A stretch of 64,000 bases of DNA from Batillaria attramentaria (Eukaryota > Mollusca > Gastropoda > Batillariidae): assembly GCA_018292915.2 (NCBI GenBank), contig JACVVK020000152.1:208501-272500 (forward strand). Reading direction: 5' to 3'. This document shows, in pieces, positions 34,766 through 48,400 of this stretch (the stretch's first letter is position 1; every line of letters starts with the position of its first letter). The notes below the pieces were generated by a model. That model was not told where the DNA came from. It was given only the letters and a program-made list of their open reading frames with translations, and did not search any database. A program made the position numbers and the translations under genes.

Positions 34766-34965
34766 CTAGGAATTGCTCTCTCCCCTTGTGTCTTTGTAGT
34801 ACGCCAGGACAGCTGGGAATTTTCGTTTGTCAATGGTCATGTGAATGGTGTCTATGTGTTTGAACAGCTGGTCTGCACAAATGTCCTCTGGAAGTTTGGT
34901 CAGGAATTGAGCAGCGTGGATGAAGTCCATTTTTATCAGGATTGATTCGTAGAACTTCAGAATGC
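34766..34965 (-). CDS. TBC1D12/14-like last exon
   Basis: It encodes [15 protein letters not shown] then [14 protein letters not shown], the end of the TBC domain, and closes with [11 protein letters not shown] and TAG (34,768-34,766). The acceptor is TTCACAG. Confidence 0.95.
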
Positions 34966-35316
34966 CTGTGAACAGATAGAGTCAAACATGTGACACAGCC
35001 ACCCTCGTCCCTTAGACACACACTGGATTACTCCCAACAGCGCAAAAGGGCAGGTTTTTTTAAACTTTCAGTTCCTTAATGGTGGAGGTGAGTTAATGTG
35101 CATCCTGTGCCCTTTGGCCAGTCTACAGTCTTGAAAAAGACATCTCTGTGAGATCAGGCCCTGAATGAGTTTGTAGAGAATTGACATTTGCTACATGCTG
35201 GTCAAAAAGAAATGGTGCTGAAAGTTTGCCTATAGGCCTCAGTAGTTATATGTTCCCGCTTGTTACATGTTAGGTGTTACAAGTTCAGTGTTGACCGCAT
35301 GCAAGTAGCCTTTCAG

Positions 35317-35381
<65 letters not shown>

Positions 35382-35958
35382 GTTTAGCTGGGCAAAATGG
35401 ATTTGTCACTCGCTCTAAGTTGTGTAGCACCTTTTGTACTGTTAATACATGTAGTTTAGCACATGTAGAGTGTACTGACTCAAATAAATTCGCTTCACAA
35501 TAAAAACAAGAAAGTAAAAAAACAAAACATCTCAGCAAGATCAGGCCTTTACACAGGCTTTACTATATGCCTGTATTGCAGCTGATTCCAGTAAATCGGT
35601 ATGCCAGTCATACGGCAGAACAGTGAAAATTCAAAACTACACCCCCCCCCCCACCCCCCCACAACACACACACATACCAAGTCCTGTGCGGAAAAGCAGC
35701 TCCTCCCCATCTCGACAGTAGACATCCCAAACCCTGCAAGCTACATCCAGTGGCAGGGACTTGCTGTACAAGAGAAAGATCCTGCACAAAACAAACATGA
35801 ATGATTACAGAATGCTTGTAGAGTGTGAGAAAACACTGTGAGAAAGTATTCCAGGCTATGAACTGTGAAACCACACACTCCATCTGTATTTTACCAAGAT
35901 GTGCTACTGTTCTGCTATGTACATGTGCTACAATTTGTGAGGGACAAAGCCTCCATGC

Positions 35959-36007
<49 letters not shown>

Positions 36008-39000
36008 CGAGATACAGACTCACCATTCCATTAGATACAGGTTTGGCGTGATATGAAGTGAGACAAAGTGAGCATACAGCTGTGGCATATTCTCCAAAAA
36101 GAAATCCTCAAAAGTCTTGTAGTAAGCCGTCATCTGCAAATAAACAAAGCCACCGAGGTCACCAGGAGCGCACAGAAAATGGTGAGACATGGTAGCACAA
36201 ACACACCAATACACTTTACAGACATCATCTGACAGGTTTGGGAAGTCAGAAAGATTAAATTATGCCTGTCATTCTTACAAGAGCAAGAGTGAACTTTTCC
36301 TAGCCCACAGAACAATCTGTGCACTACTTATGATGGCAAAAGCATGATGCTATCAAGACATGCAAAGTAATAGGCTGTGGGTTACCCTAGCTAGTGCATA
36401 AGCCACAACATAGTCTGCTGATCAGAACAATGTAATACCATGTGGATACGGAATTTCTGAAACAACACACATGTCACATGACACCCAATTTGGATACAAA
36501 AGAAACCAAGGATAAAAGCGCTCAAAGAAAGTCTTGAGGGAGCTCACTGACAGTATTCATAGTGTCTGTTTGATAAACTTTTTTGACATAGTCATCCTCA
36601 GGTAGGCCACTTTGATCACCATATCTGCATTCATCATACTTCAAAGATATCATCTGACAGCTCAGAGCAGTCACAGAAGATGAAATGATCTCCGTCATTC
36701 TCAAGTACTTCCTTTTTTAGAATGATTTTTTTATTTAAAAATTCTTTTTTTAATGACTCACTTTTTCCTCCACAACACTCTCTCTGTGGCCGATAACATC
36801 AAACCAAAAAGATGTTATTCAATTTGAACTTTAGGTCTACAATCCAAGTAAATTTTCAGTGAGTACTAATTACCATTTCTTCATCCATACGAAAGAAAGT
36901 GACTTGACACGGGCGGTTCAGTAGATTGGCGAAGCAGACAAAGGCGTCCGCCATGTCCATGTTGAGCAAGAGAATGGCAGCAATGAAAGACATGCCCTGA
37001 ACCTGCAATTAAAAAAACCAAACCAACCATGCATTAGAAAGGGACAAAAAACTAGCAGACAGTACTTTCAAGGTGTGTGTATTTCATTTTTAGTGCTATG
37101 CAAATTCAAGATGATGAGTCACTGAGGAATATGAAGGAGTCAAGAAAATAAAACTGAAGAAGCTATCAATGATGTGTGCTCAGTGCATGTATTTTTGCCT
37201 ATTTATTGCATTTTGGGGATGCCCTATGCATTTTCAAAGCACCTCTGCGTACTTGTACGCATTTTGAAACAGCCCCTATTGCACCCACATGTCAGCGTCT
37301 TGACAGCCTCCCTGCTTGCTTGGCTAATCTCTTGTCCTAGAGGACAGATACGATGTGCGGCGCAAGTCTGATTACACTGGTCACTAACCAGTCGAGTGAC
37401 AATAGGAAGTGCTCTGTGTGACTTATTCTGCCACTTTGGTTCCCTTCACAGGCTGATTTCATAAAAATCAAAACCATGTGATGTGCACACATTTTTTTCG
37501 TGCCATACATATTTTGACTGACCCCATGCTTTTTCTATTGCCAAATGCAAAACACCATCTGCGGGGCCATAAACCCATATAAGATAATAAAGCAGGCCTC
37601 ACTTAAATGAGATGGAACAACATTCATAAATGGAGTAGACAGGTGTAATCCAAAATGTCCAAGTGACGAAAAGAAAGCATGTACTCACATAACCAACATC
37701 AGGTCGATAACAAGCATAGGCGCCAAGAAGACTGTGCATTAAATCATGATATGGACCACCCTGAAACACACAAGAAGTAAATGCTGAGTAATAGAAAACA
37801 ATTTCTGAAGAGTCTGAGTCCAGTGCTACTGAAAAAACTGACAGCTTGAAATTTAACCATTTGTTCTGTTGAACTTGGTAATAAACAAGTTTGCCAACAG
37901 ACATCCACATAACAAATGAATACTTTACCTTTTGGAATATGCAGAGCTGTGGGAATGTTCTTGATATATCCAACTTGATCACCTTCAAGCTTGCTTCTTT
38001 GTTGGACGGAGGTTCTGATAAAGCTGAAATGAAAAGGACAAATGTTCCAGAAAAACAGAATGGGTTCTATTTGTCTTATTACCGGTGTTTCCTTTTTATT
38101 TTTGCTTGAAGTGTTACATGCCTATTCCATTACCCACTCACCTTTACTCTCATTCATTCACTTACACACACACACACACACACACACAGAAGAAGAGATG
38201 GGTACTTACCCACACACCTTAGTCATACAAAAGAGATGGATACTCACCCAAGCTCTCCGGTGACCCTGGGGCATCTTTGGTCTCCTGAATCAATCTGATG
38301 CGGTCCAGCGCACGACTGTGGCAGATCTCATACAGGTCTGAAACAAACCAGCATTTCATCTTACCACTGTTCAAACCACCATCAACAGCAACACTGAGCA
38401 TAATAATGCCAAGTCTCTGTTTTCTAACACTATGCTGCACACCGGAAACGCCCCAAACCACGACCAGTGTTCACTGACTGCTTAAATACAAAGATTGATT
38501 TCATAGTTTACACAGAATGGAGACTTACTGAAAGAATCTGCAGTATAGGTTCCTTTTACGTGTATATCTGTAAACTTCCCATTCCTCCTGATTATTATAC
38601 TTATTATATTAAACAAACTAGAGTTAGTACGTACTATACGAAGGAAAATCTAACCATGTGTGATGTTGAGCTCGTTGCCGATCGCCATCTGCCACACCTT
38701 GCCTCTCACATTAGGAGGCAGCCCCATCCACCAAAGGTCACGAACCTTCTTTGTGTGACGCCTACAAAAAAAAAAAAGGAGAATAGGGATACAGATTACA
38801 CTCTCTTTGTTCAAAGTGAAGACAAATTCTAGAAACTCAAAGGAACACCAAAAGTTGAAAGAGTGATACTGGTATGCTAAATTGTTTTCATGTAATCAGA
38901 CATGTGATTCTGAAAAAGTGAAAAGAAGTAAAAAATAATGTGGGTGTCCCGAGGCCAAAAGAAGAAAAAAAAGTATGGTGGGTGTCCCGAGGCCACAGCA

Positions 39001-39105
39001 GAGCCCAGCTGGGGTGAGGGAGCTAAGCTCCCTGACGCTGAGCAAATTTTGGTTTTTAAGTGTTAAAAACTTGAAACATCAGGAACAGCAATATTCCTCT
39101 CCTTC

Positions 39106-39158
<53 letters not shown>

Positions 39159-39161
39159 CAC

Positions 39162-39201
<40 letters not shown>

Positions 39202-40001
39202 TTTCCTTAGATTTACAAATACAATGATCTAAAAAAAATATGACCCTGGTGGCCTCTAAAACTGCGGATTTCCGCAAAAAATGCATAAGAATCCCATGTC
39301 TGTTTAATTGACATGGAAAGTCTGACCAATGCAAAAAAAGAAGGAATAAACACCATGACCACCACCACCACCATGTCCTGGGAAGCAGACAAGCTCGAGG
39401 AAAAGATCAAAGGATGACAAAGGAAAAGAGAGAAACAAAGGCAGGTGTAGAACAGAAAGCAAAAGAAAAAAACAGAAGCAGAAGTGGAGAACAAAAAGGA
39501 AGAGAAAACGGGCAGAAGTGGAAGAAGAAAAAGAAAACAGGTACTTAAAAACTGACATAGTTTCCCAGTTGGGAAGGATTTCTTTGTTCCACGTGTTGGC
39601 AGCAGCCACCATCCTGTCCTCTTGCCGTCTCTGTTGTTGAAGTTTGCGTTTTTTCATCTTCATGTCTCGTTGTTCTGAAATACAAAACCCACACGAATAC
39701 AAGATGAATGATAATAATATTAAATCACATGAAGATTGGGTACAGGGTGCTTAGGGGAGCCGGGGTGGTCGAATGGTAGAGTGTTGGACTTCTAATGCTC
39801 GGGTCGTGAGTTCGATCCCCGCTGGGGCCAAATATTTGTGCTGGCTTTTTCATCGTTGCCCCGTCTTTGATATCACCCTATGTGGTGGAAAAGGACGTTA
39901 AACCCCCAAACACCCACCCCACCCACAGGGTGCTTAACATACTGTTGTTCCACTACTGTTACCAGGTAAGCTAAATACGAGGGGTGAACTGAGGCTTGGG
40001 G

Positions 40002-40068
<67 letters not shown>

Positions 40069-41716
40069 GAATTCCCATTCAAAAATCCCCAAAGAAGAAA
40101 CTTTGCCATTTGTTTTCCCCATTATATCACAAGACTTGTGTACCTTTCTTTCTGGCGGCCTCAACCATGGCCTCATACTCCTGTTTGTGCTTCTCTGCTT
40201 CCTCCGGTGATTTTGACGGCAAACCCCTGAAACCGAAACGTATTGTTTAAAAAGGAGAAAGAAATGTTAATTTAGCTACGGTGATGATACATGACCAATC
40301 ACTCTATCAAACTGTCAAATTACAATGTGTCAGACTTGAGAATGAAGGGGATGAGGACAAAGAATCAGGAAATCAAAATAAACAGTGAAAATAAGGAAGA
40401 ACATAAGCATGTTTGAAAATGATTCAGACCTTCCAGTGGGGTGAAGCCAAAAGTACTGACAAATTCCTAGGACTGTGTGACGAAGAGGCAAAGTCACGCT
40501 GCAAAGCAGACATGCTATACTAGGGAGGTCTGGGGACATGCTCCCTCGGGGGGAAAAAAATCAGACTAAACTCTGGAGTTTGGTGCATTTTGGGCATGAC
40601 TGCAAGTGTTTCAGAGAAGGAGAGAGACAGCATTATTTTTTACAAACGGCCCAAACGTTGATACCCCTTAGATATAGAAGTTTCACAGATATTACCCATT
40701 TTGAGACAAAAAATACTGATTTCAGTAAAAATAATGAAGACTGAAGGGCCTGTAATGAATCCCCCCCCCCTCCCCCCAAAAGACAAAACAAAACAACAAT
40801 AAAAACATACTGAGGCCTGTTTTCCAAGATCAGTGCTGTTGTAGACATGACTTCTGAACCTGGACTCTTTGCCTGCGCAGCAGCAATCTGATTGGCCCGC
40901 TGCTTGGCGTAGTAATCTGTTGTGATCTGCACGGAGTCTCGCGGCCCACTGTCTTTCGGAGGGATTCTTCCAAACAGCTTCCAGCCTGGTGCACTTTCTT
41001 CCTTGGATTTCCGTGAAAACAAGTTCCTGTCAACAGGAAAATGTCATATTTCAGAACACACACAAAAAAACCCATGATATCTTGGTAACAGGCACTTCGT
41101 TGATGTACCAAACATTTCAGCCTGTAGCATGGGCATGCCAAGGAAGAAGATGCAGGCTGAAATTCAACTGTATTTTCATCTGCCATATTATTTTGTTCTA
41201 ACACCCCTAAGCCTGATGTGGAAAGTACTTCTACTATTACTGTGTAAAACATTTCATGTGTGCAATGTATAAACATGATCTATGACTGAGCTCAGCTGTA
41301 TTCTCTCAGATTCAACTACTCCAGTGGAAGAGCCTACTGTTAGTCAATAATGATTTATGATGCTGTGGTTTTTCCCTCACTAACTATGACACATCTTGTC
41401 CTACAACTAATCCTTATTTATGGAGGTAGTTCTGCATAAGCAGCAGTCATTTACTCAGTCACGCCAGCAGAATGGTAAGACTTTGGAGTTTGGTTTACAT
41501 AATCACCTTCATTATCTGTCTTTCACATTCCAAACATTTGAAAAAGTTTAAGCTGGTTAAAACGGTCAAGATTCCACGACTGCTTTGGTTTTGAGGTGCA
41601 AATTTTACACTTCCAGAGATGGTCCCTATCTTGATCCCAGTAAAATGGGAAACAGACCCCAGCTGTGTCGGCCTATGACAATGATGAATGATACGGCGAC
41701 ATGAATGTAAAGATCC

Positions 41717-41761
<45 letters not shown>

Positions 41762-42846
41762 CGTGCGTCGTTGAGAGAGGAGGGATGCGTGTGGGTGTAG
41801 GTGGAAGAGACCGAGGCCTTTTCAGTGCAGGAGGATTCATCAGCGCGAAGGAGGAGGCAGAGGGTGTGGGGGAGCAGGGAGAAAGTTATGGGCGGCTGCA
41901 GTTTCTCAACCCCCAACCGCTCGTGCGTCTGCAAGCTTTTCTGAGCCGAGATGATGTAACGGCTGAACCTTCACCCATCCCGTGCCCTGACACACGGCAG
42001 TCGGCCAGAATCAAGTCCCCAGCCCTGTGATCTTGGGGTTTCGCGTCCCGCAAGGGCATGTTAGGGGGGAAACATGCCGCGCAGGTAATTAGGGATATCA
42101 GTCACGCATGGGGAGACTTCAAAACCCTGGCTGCTGACCCGATCTTTCGGCTGTACGAGTGGACCTGGATGCTGCGCGAGAAAATGTCGGCATCAGCGTC
42201 ACAACCCCACTGACACTTCAGCGCAGGGGGGATGAAAACCCTGTCCATGTATACCAATTTTCCTGATGTATAGTGTCATGTCAGGAAAACAGGCGTGTAC
42301 CAGTCAGTAGCGTACTGGTCTGACTTCGAGTTAATCAATGAAAGGCGATTACTTATGAATATCTTCTGTGCATGACACATCATGTGAATCTGCACGTTCT
42401 GAGGCCGTGACTGAAGTAGGGTAATGCTACACGGAAATCAACATCCGTCTCAGTTTCAGTCTCTCCACAGCTGCCTCTACAACTGAACAAGCCTTGAATT
42501 ATGGCCGTTTGTAAACATAGCTGCAATTAGCATATTTTACACATAAAGCCCGGGAAATGACTTGGGGTTTTAAAGTCATGGCCTGTAAACTGACAATACA
42601 TTATATTATATTCATGCATCAGTTGCGCCGTCGAAAAGTTTCTCTGCCACATGAAACTCAAGCCATCAATACTACGTCTTGACAAGGATCCTCGGTTTTC
42701 TTGGACCAGATACCACTGAAAGGCATTTCCACAATGTTCTGTTATCAACCTGTTATGAACCATTATACGCACAATCCTCTGCACCTGGTCTGTTGTTAAG
42801 GCAGCCTGGAGTCATCAGATGTCAGGTAAAAAGGAGGTTGAACCAA

Positions 42847-42879
<33 letters not shown>

Positions 42880-45363
42880 CACAATGGCCACCGCTGTGAG
42901 AGAGACCTTGGGGGCGGGGGGGGGGGGGGTGCGCATGGAAAGAAGTCAAAACAGAAAACTTAACAAACTTCGCGCAAAGTTGAACCTGCCAGTACGTTTT
43001 GCTGCCGGCAGTGCGTGTGTTCTCCCGAAGTGAGCGGCATCGGCCTACCATGCCCCTTGCACTGAAAATCAGTCACTCTCTACGGCCACTAATCATAATA
43101 CGACAGCAGCCGCTGTGCTTCCTGAACGGCTGAGCTGCTAGGGCGTGTGCATTCTGCCTCAGCTAGAAACAACACACCGAAGATGGTAGGTAAACGGATG
43201 ATAGCATCAATAAACTGAATCCCTCTCACCGGCATCCTATGGTTTCAGCTTGCGACATCCTATATTGTACAAACAAAGCTTGCGGCTCTGAGATCACAGC
43301 ATGGCCTGTTGCAGCTGAATGTAGTTGCGCCCTTGATCGAATGGAAAACGGGGTCGACGATTACGTCTCACTGTTCAGCTCCGGCTTACGGGAGTTTCCT
43401 GTGGTGCCGTTTTATCCCGTGTGTGTCAGCAAACAAAACAAAACAAAACACTTTCCTAGAACGTTTGGCATCAAAGACCCAAAAGTCAAGTTGAGCGGCA
43501 CTGACGCGCGCGCGCGCACACACACACACACAAGAGGGGAAGAACATACAAATCAATCCATGGTGTCAGTCCAGCGCCTTGCTGACACAACCTTATTCCA
43601 TCAGGGAAAAAGTACGTAACGTGAGACTCCTTTCACGTGAGATTGGCGTAACGAGCGCTATTCAGTTTCCTGATAAACGCCGCTCACGTGGTGGGCCCAC
43701 AGCACACAACAAAGACACAGCCGAGTTCCCCTCGCCGCAAGTTACCCAACAGTGTTTTTGTTCGCGAGTCGTAATCGGGCTGGCCTGGGTAACAACAGCC
43801 ACAATTAACACTGACACAATCATGTATGCGTGACCTGTCAACCGCATCACACTGAAAGGGGTTTTACCGATGGAGGGGGACTGCGTTCCTGTCGTGTTCC
43901 ATGGAGGGAATGATGCCGTAAGATCATACTTAGAAACGTACCCGTGTGTAGGTACTGTAAGACAAAACACTCCCCTGAATCATAACCAGCATCAATTTTG
44001 TGCCAGTTAAAAATAAAAGAAGGGGGTATCTACACCGAAAGGGTTTTACCCATGAACGTACTCGCACCTGTCTTGTTTCCAATGACAGGAACGAAGATAC
44101 GGCACGTGAACGTGGTGAAGTAGGTAAGGTACAACCTACTTTCTGTCAGTAACTAAAAACACTTTTTCACCGGAAGGTGCTTTTACAGATGGGGTTTTAC
44201 TGATGAAAAGAACTCGAACTGCCTTGTTTCCAATCAACGGAACGGCACGATACATGGAAAAGGACATACATGTGTGTGTGTCTGCAAGACAAGTGCTCTA
44301 CAGCCTTAAAACGTGACCATCGTCTGCTTTTGAAAACACTTTTTTTTAGACGCCTCGAATACAGTCACCACTGATGAAAACCATAGCAACGGAAGGCCTG
44401 AAGATAAAGGTAAACACTAGAACAGTGAGGAATTGTATGGACAGATCGAAGCCTGTGTGGCTGTTGCCAGGCGCTACCACGTCCTAACCGACCTCTTCGT
44501 TTGCTAAATACCTTTGCAAATAAAGAAATACCAGAGAAACCCAAACGGTGTTATCTGTGAAAAATTGATAAAAACATTCACCTTATTCCGTAATGAGACA
44601 GAGCGCGAGGTGTGGGCGGAGAGGATTAGGGCAAGCTGGCAACAGAACAATTCTAAAGCAGCTAAAAAAATGTACACATCTGTAACCACAAATGGTCTGA
44701 ATAATACCTTGAAATGTATGGTATGGACGGATAACAAATTATAAAGAAGGTAGCGTGATCAGTGGTGTCCCTTTTCATTATAAACATGTTTGCTAATTCC
44801 AGCTTTTAAAAAAATGCACAAAATGAGAAACATACCATTAAAACTTCAAGTAAACAGGGTATAAACATCAACTGGTAAACAAGAAGACTAAGGAGAAAAG
44901 TACTGATAATAGTACACATGTATCCTTGTTCAATTCAACGATCTTTATTATCCCAAGTGTTATAAGGGAACTTAGGGCAGTTGTTTGAAAAAAAAAAAAA
45001 AGGGTCATGACGCACCTTGTGTTTCTCCTGAACCCCCCCCCCCCCCCGCCACACACACCACTCTGACTCTTGAGTTGATGACCTGGCCACCATACGAAAT
45101 CCATCTGGACTACAGGTTGCACTGTCCGTGACCCCTCTTACTCATCCTGACTGAGAAGCAACCTCTGCCAGAGGACACTGAATTAATCAAGATCTGTTCC
45201 GCCAGTTCATGGCTCGGCCAGTGAAAATCTACACTCAATGTTATTTACATACATGAATGTATCGGGTATGACATACCATGGAAACTGAACTGCTGGTTGG
45301 TCTATACAGAGAGAGAGGACCAAAGAGAAAGCAAAAAGAGACAGACTAGGAAAGGTGTACACG

Positions 45364-45416
<53 letters not shown>

Positions 45417-48400
45417 ACTAAACATTCAGTGACAAGTGCGCTAAAATGATTACAAATATAATTTACCAGCCTTGATTCTGGAGATGTGAACTGTAAAACT
45501 AAAAGGACAAATGCTGGGAAAAACACAACACATACGTATAACAAATACACAAATATGCACTAGTCCTATAGAACAAATACGCACAGGTCTAGTCCTATGC
45601 AGGGCCTGCATATCACACGCTCATTGCAGCGCATATATATACTGGAATGCCAAGTTTACCGAATTGGCGTCCCACATGCTTACTGCCCCATTTATCCCCC
45701 CCCCCTCCTCCCCTACCTGGGATGCCATTCATCATCAGACCCCGGTGAACCAAAGTATACAAAACGCGCGCGGCACTCAGGGAAGGGCCTTTTACACGCT
45801 TGTCTACCTGCCCACAACCTGGACAATTTAATCACCCGGTAAACTACAACCACCACTGTCAGAATGCAAATAATCAAGCAACGATTGTTGTGTGGGGGTG
45901 GGGGACGAAAATAGTTCACTACTAGAGTCTGACACAGCTGTTCCCTCGTGCGTAAGCATTTACGTACGCTGTCCTGTATGCTATCAAAGCGCTTCTTACT
46001 ACATGTAGTAGCAAAGAATAGAGTATAAGAATAGAGTATTACTATTAGACATACACAGCTTGCGCCCTCACCGTGACAGCACAACTACAATGAGTTACGC
46101 TGATGACTGAACGGTGCACACAATGAATTACTGCTACTTTTCTGCAACACTTGAGCCAGAACTCAGTTGCCTGCCAGAGATTTGCCCCGAAGGGGTTAAT
46201 TTTCTAAAATTAAATGAGTGGTCGAATAAAATTGCCTTGCATAATGTATGAAGTAATAAGCATCAACATTATGGAGGTCCACTGACTGACAATAGTGTTC
46301 ATTGTATCTTTCATGTATGGTGCTTTGAGCATCTGTTTCTTCCCACAAGTACACGCGCGTTATAAGCTTGCTCTATTATTAAGATCCCTATAGAGAAGTA
46401 AAACTAGGGGTGTCAGTTTGGGGCTTACAATACATTTGCTGGTATGCATAGGTTGTGGCCTGCCCCTTCCTCAGACTTCCAAGGGCAAAACCTGTGAGAC
46501 TGAGAGTTAAGTGTTTTATAATTTATATTTGCTGACTAGTGTACCTGTAGACATCTCAATCAATCAGCCCAGCATGTCTACTTCAGTATAGATCTGTAAT
46601 TGCAACAAAATGGCAGCAGCTTTTTCATGTGCGACCTTTCCTTCTCCATTGCAGTGCAAGTTTCCCCTGTGATCCACCCAAGCGGCAACGCCCATCAGAC
46701 TCTTCAATCTGGCATTGATCTGCCCTATCAACTGTCAGCCATTTTTTCTTTTTTGTGCAGAAAGCACTGGACAAGTATGTTTCTGGCTCTGTCTGACAAT
46801 CATCATCCAAATGTTGACAATACATTGCCAGGCGCTGGTCTTAAATATCACTCACTCACAGGCAATGCTGATTCTGTCTACTTTCTACAAGTACAATGCA
46901 CCTGACCACTGTCTGGCATCAAGTTTTCAAAAAATGCAAGCAAAGTGTGCACTACCAAAACATTGATTAATCAAGCCATCCTGATGTATCCACCACATTT
47001 ATAAAACAGATGATACGCTTACACGCAAACTGTAGAAAAAGTTCATGTTTCATGAACCAACAAACCAGCAGCGTCATCAAGCTCTGAATTAATGAAAAGT
47101 ACACAGAGGCTCTATGAATACTTTTACTCAGTTACTGGATTGGGAATTACAGATGTAATCTCTGTTACTGTTACCCGGGTTAGCTTTTACTGATGGCAAC
47201 TGGTGCCAGCACATCTGCAAATTTTCAGATGTCCAATAAAAACTCTTCCCCAAACAAGGCTAATGCCATGCACAAACACAACCAGCCATGAAATTAATCT
47301 GTTTACCTCTGGAAAGAACACATGCACACACACAACTCACAAGAGAAAAACAGAGAGAGAGAGGCTGACCGTAATTGGTGTAAAAAAAAGACTGTGAGGG
47401 AGAAAAAGAGCAAAATTTTCTGGTAGTATATATATAATATGTATACATCTCTTTTATGCCACAACATGGAATTCATAGTCAAAAGAGTGGATCATTGACA
47501 TGTGTGTGTGTGTGTGTGCGAGCGCGAGCGCGCGTGCGTGTGCGCGCGCACCTGTGTGAAACTCAGATCTAGATCCTCAGCAGTTTATTCTAGGAGTAGG
47601 ACATGTCTGGTTTATCAATCACAGGGACAATGGACAGCGCAGACACATGAATCACCTCCCTAAACGTTAGCATCCTCGACAGGTCATGGAAATTGCCTGA
47701 CAGACTAGAGTACAGGCCGAGTGGATCAAATTACCCCTCTGTCACACTGAAGCCCTCATTTTCCCGGACTCTGATTTCCCTTTCCTCAGCTTCCACTGCC
47801 ACTGGCTGCATGAGAACGATCAATAAAATTCCAGAGCGAAGGGATTTTGTTGTGTTTTAATTTCACGTTTAAAGACACATGCACCACATGAATTTTAAGA
47901 GAAAAAAATGGTGAAAGGTAATAAAACAAAACGTTTATTTCATGTTTCAAGGGAAAATATTACGATGGGTAGGCAGGTAGCTTTTTATGTTTTGTTAATT
48001 TGTCAAAATTGCAAGATGCTGAGAGGTGTGCACATTGCCTCCATTGTGTGTAACCACTGCTTGTGCGTGCGTGTGCATGAGTGTATGCATGCACATATGT
48101 GCATAGTAAGTTTTTTTTAACAAAGAAACTGATTAGGGCTGCATACAAAGAAGTAAGCCTGCAAGCCTGGAAGTTTCAGGAAACGAAGCAAGCATGTGAA
48201 TTGTTATTCAGACCTTGTCATGTTGCAGATCTATGCCAAAATAACCAACACCCCCATTCAAATACATGTATTATCTCAAGGTTTGAAAATTGCTGTGTAA
48301 AACTGCAAGGGGACTTTGACTTCTGACAGAATGCACAGTTATGGTCAATCATACAGCTGCTACTAGTGCTAGTACAATGTATTACCGTGATAGGAAAGAA

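Noticed and set aside
44514..44744. A 76-codon plus-strand frame in the RabGAP intron
   Set aside because: Composition looks protein-like but no family is recognisable and there is no splice or promoter context.
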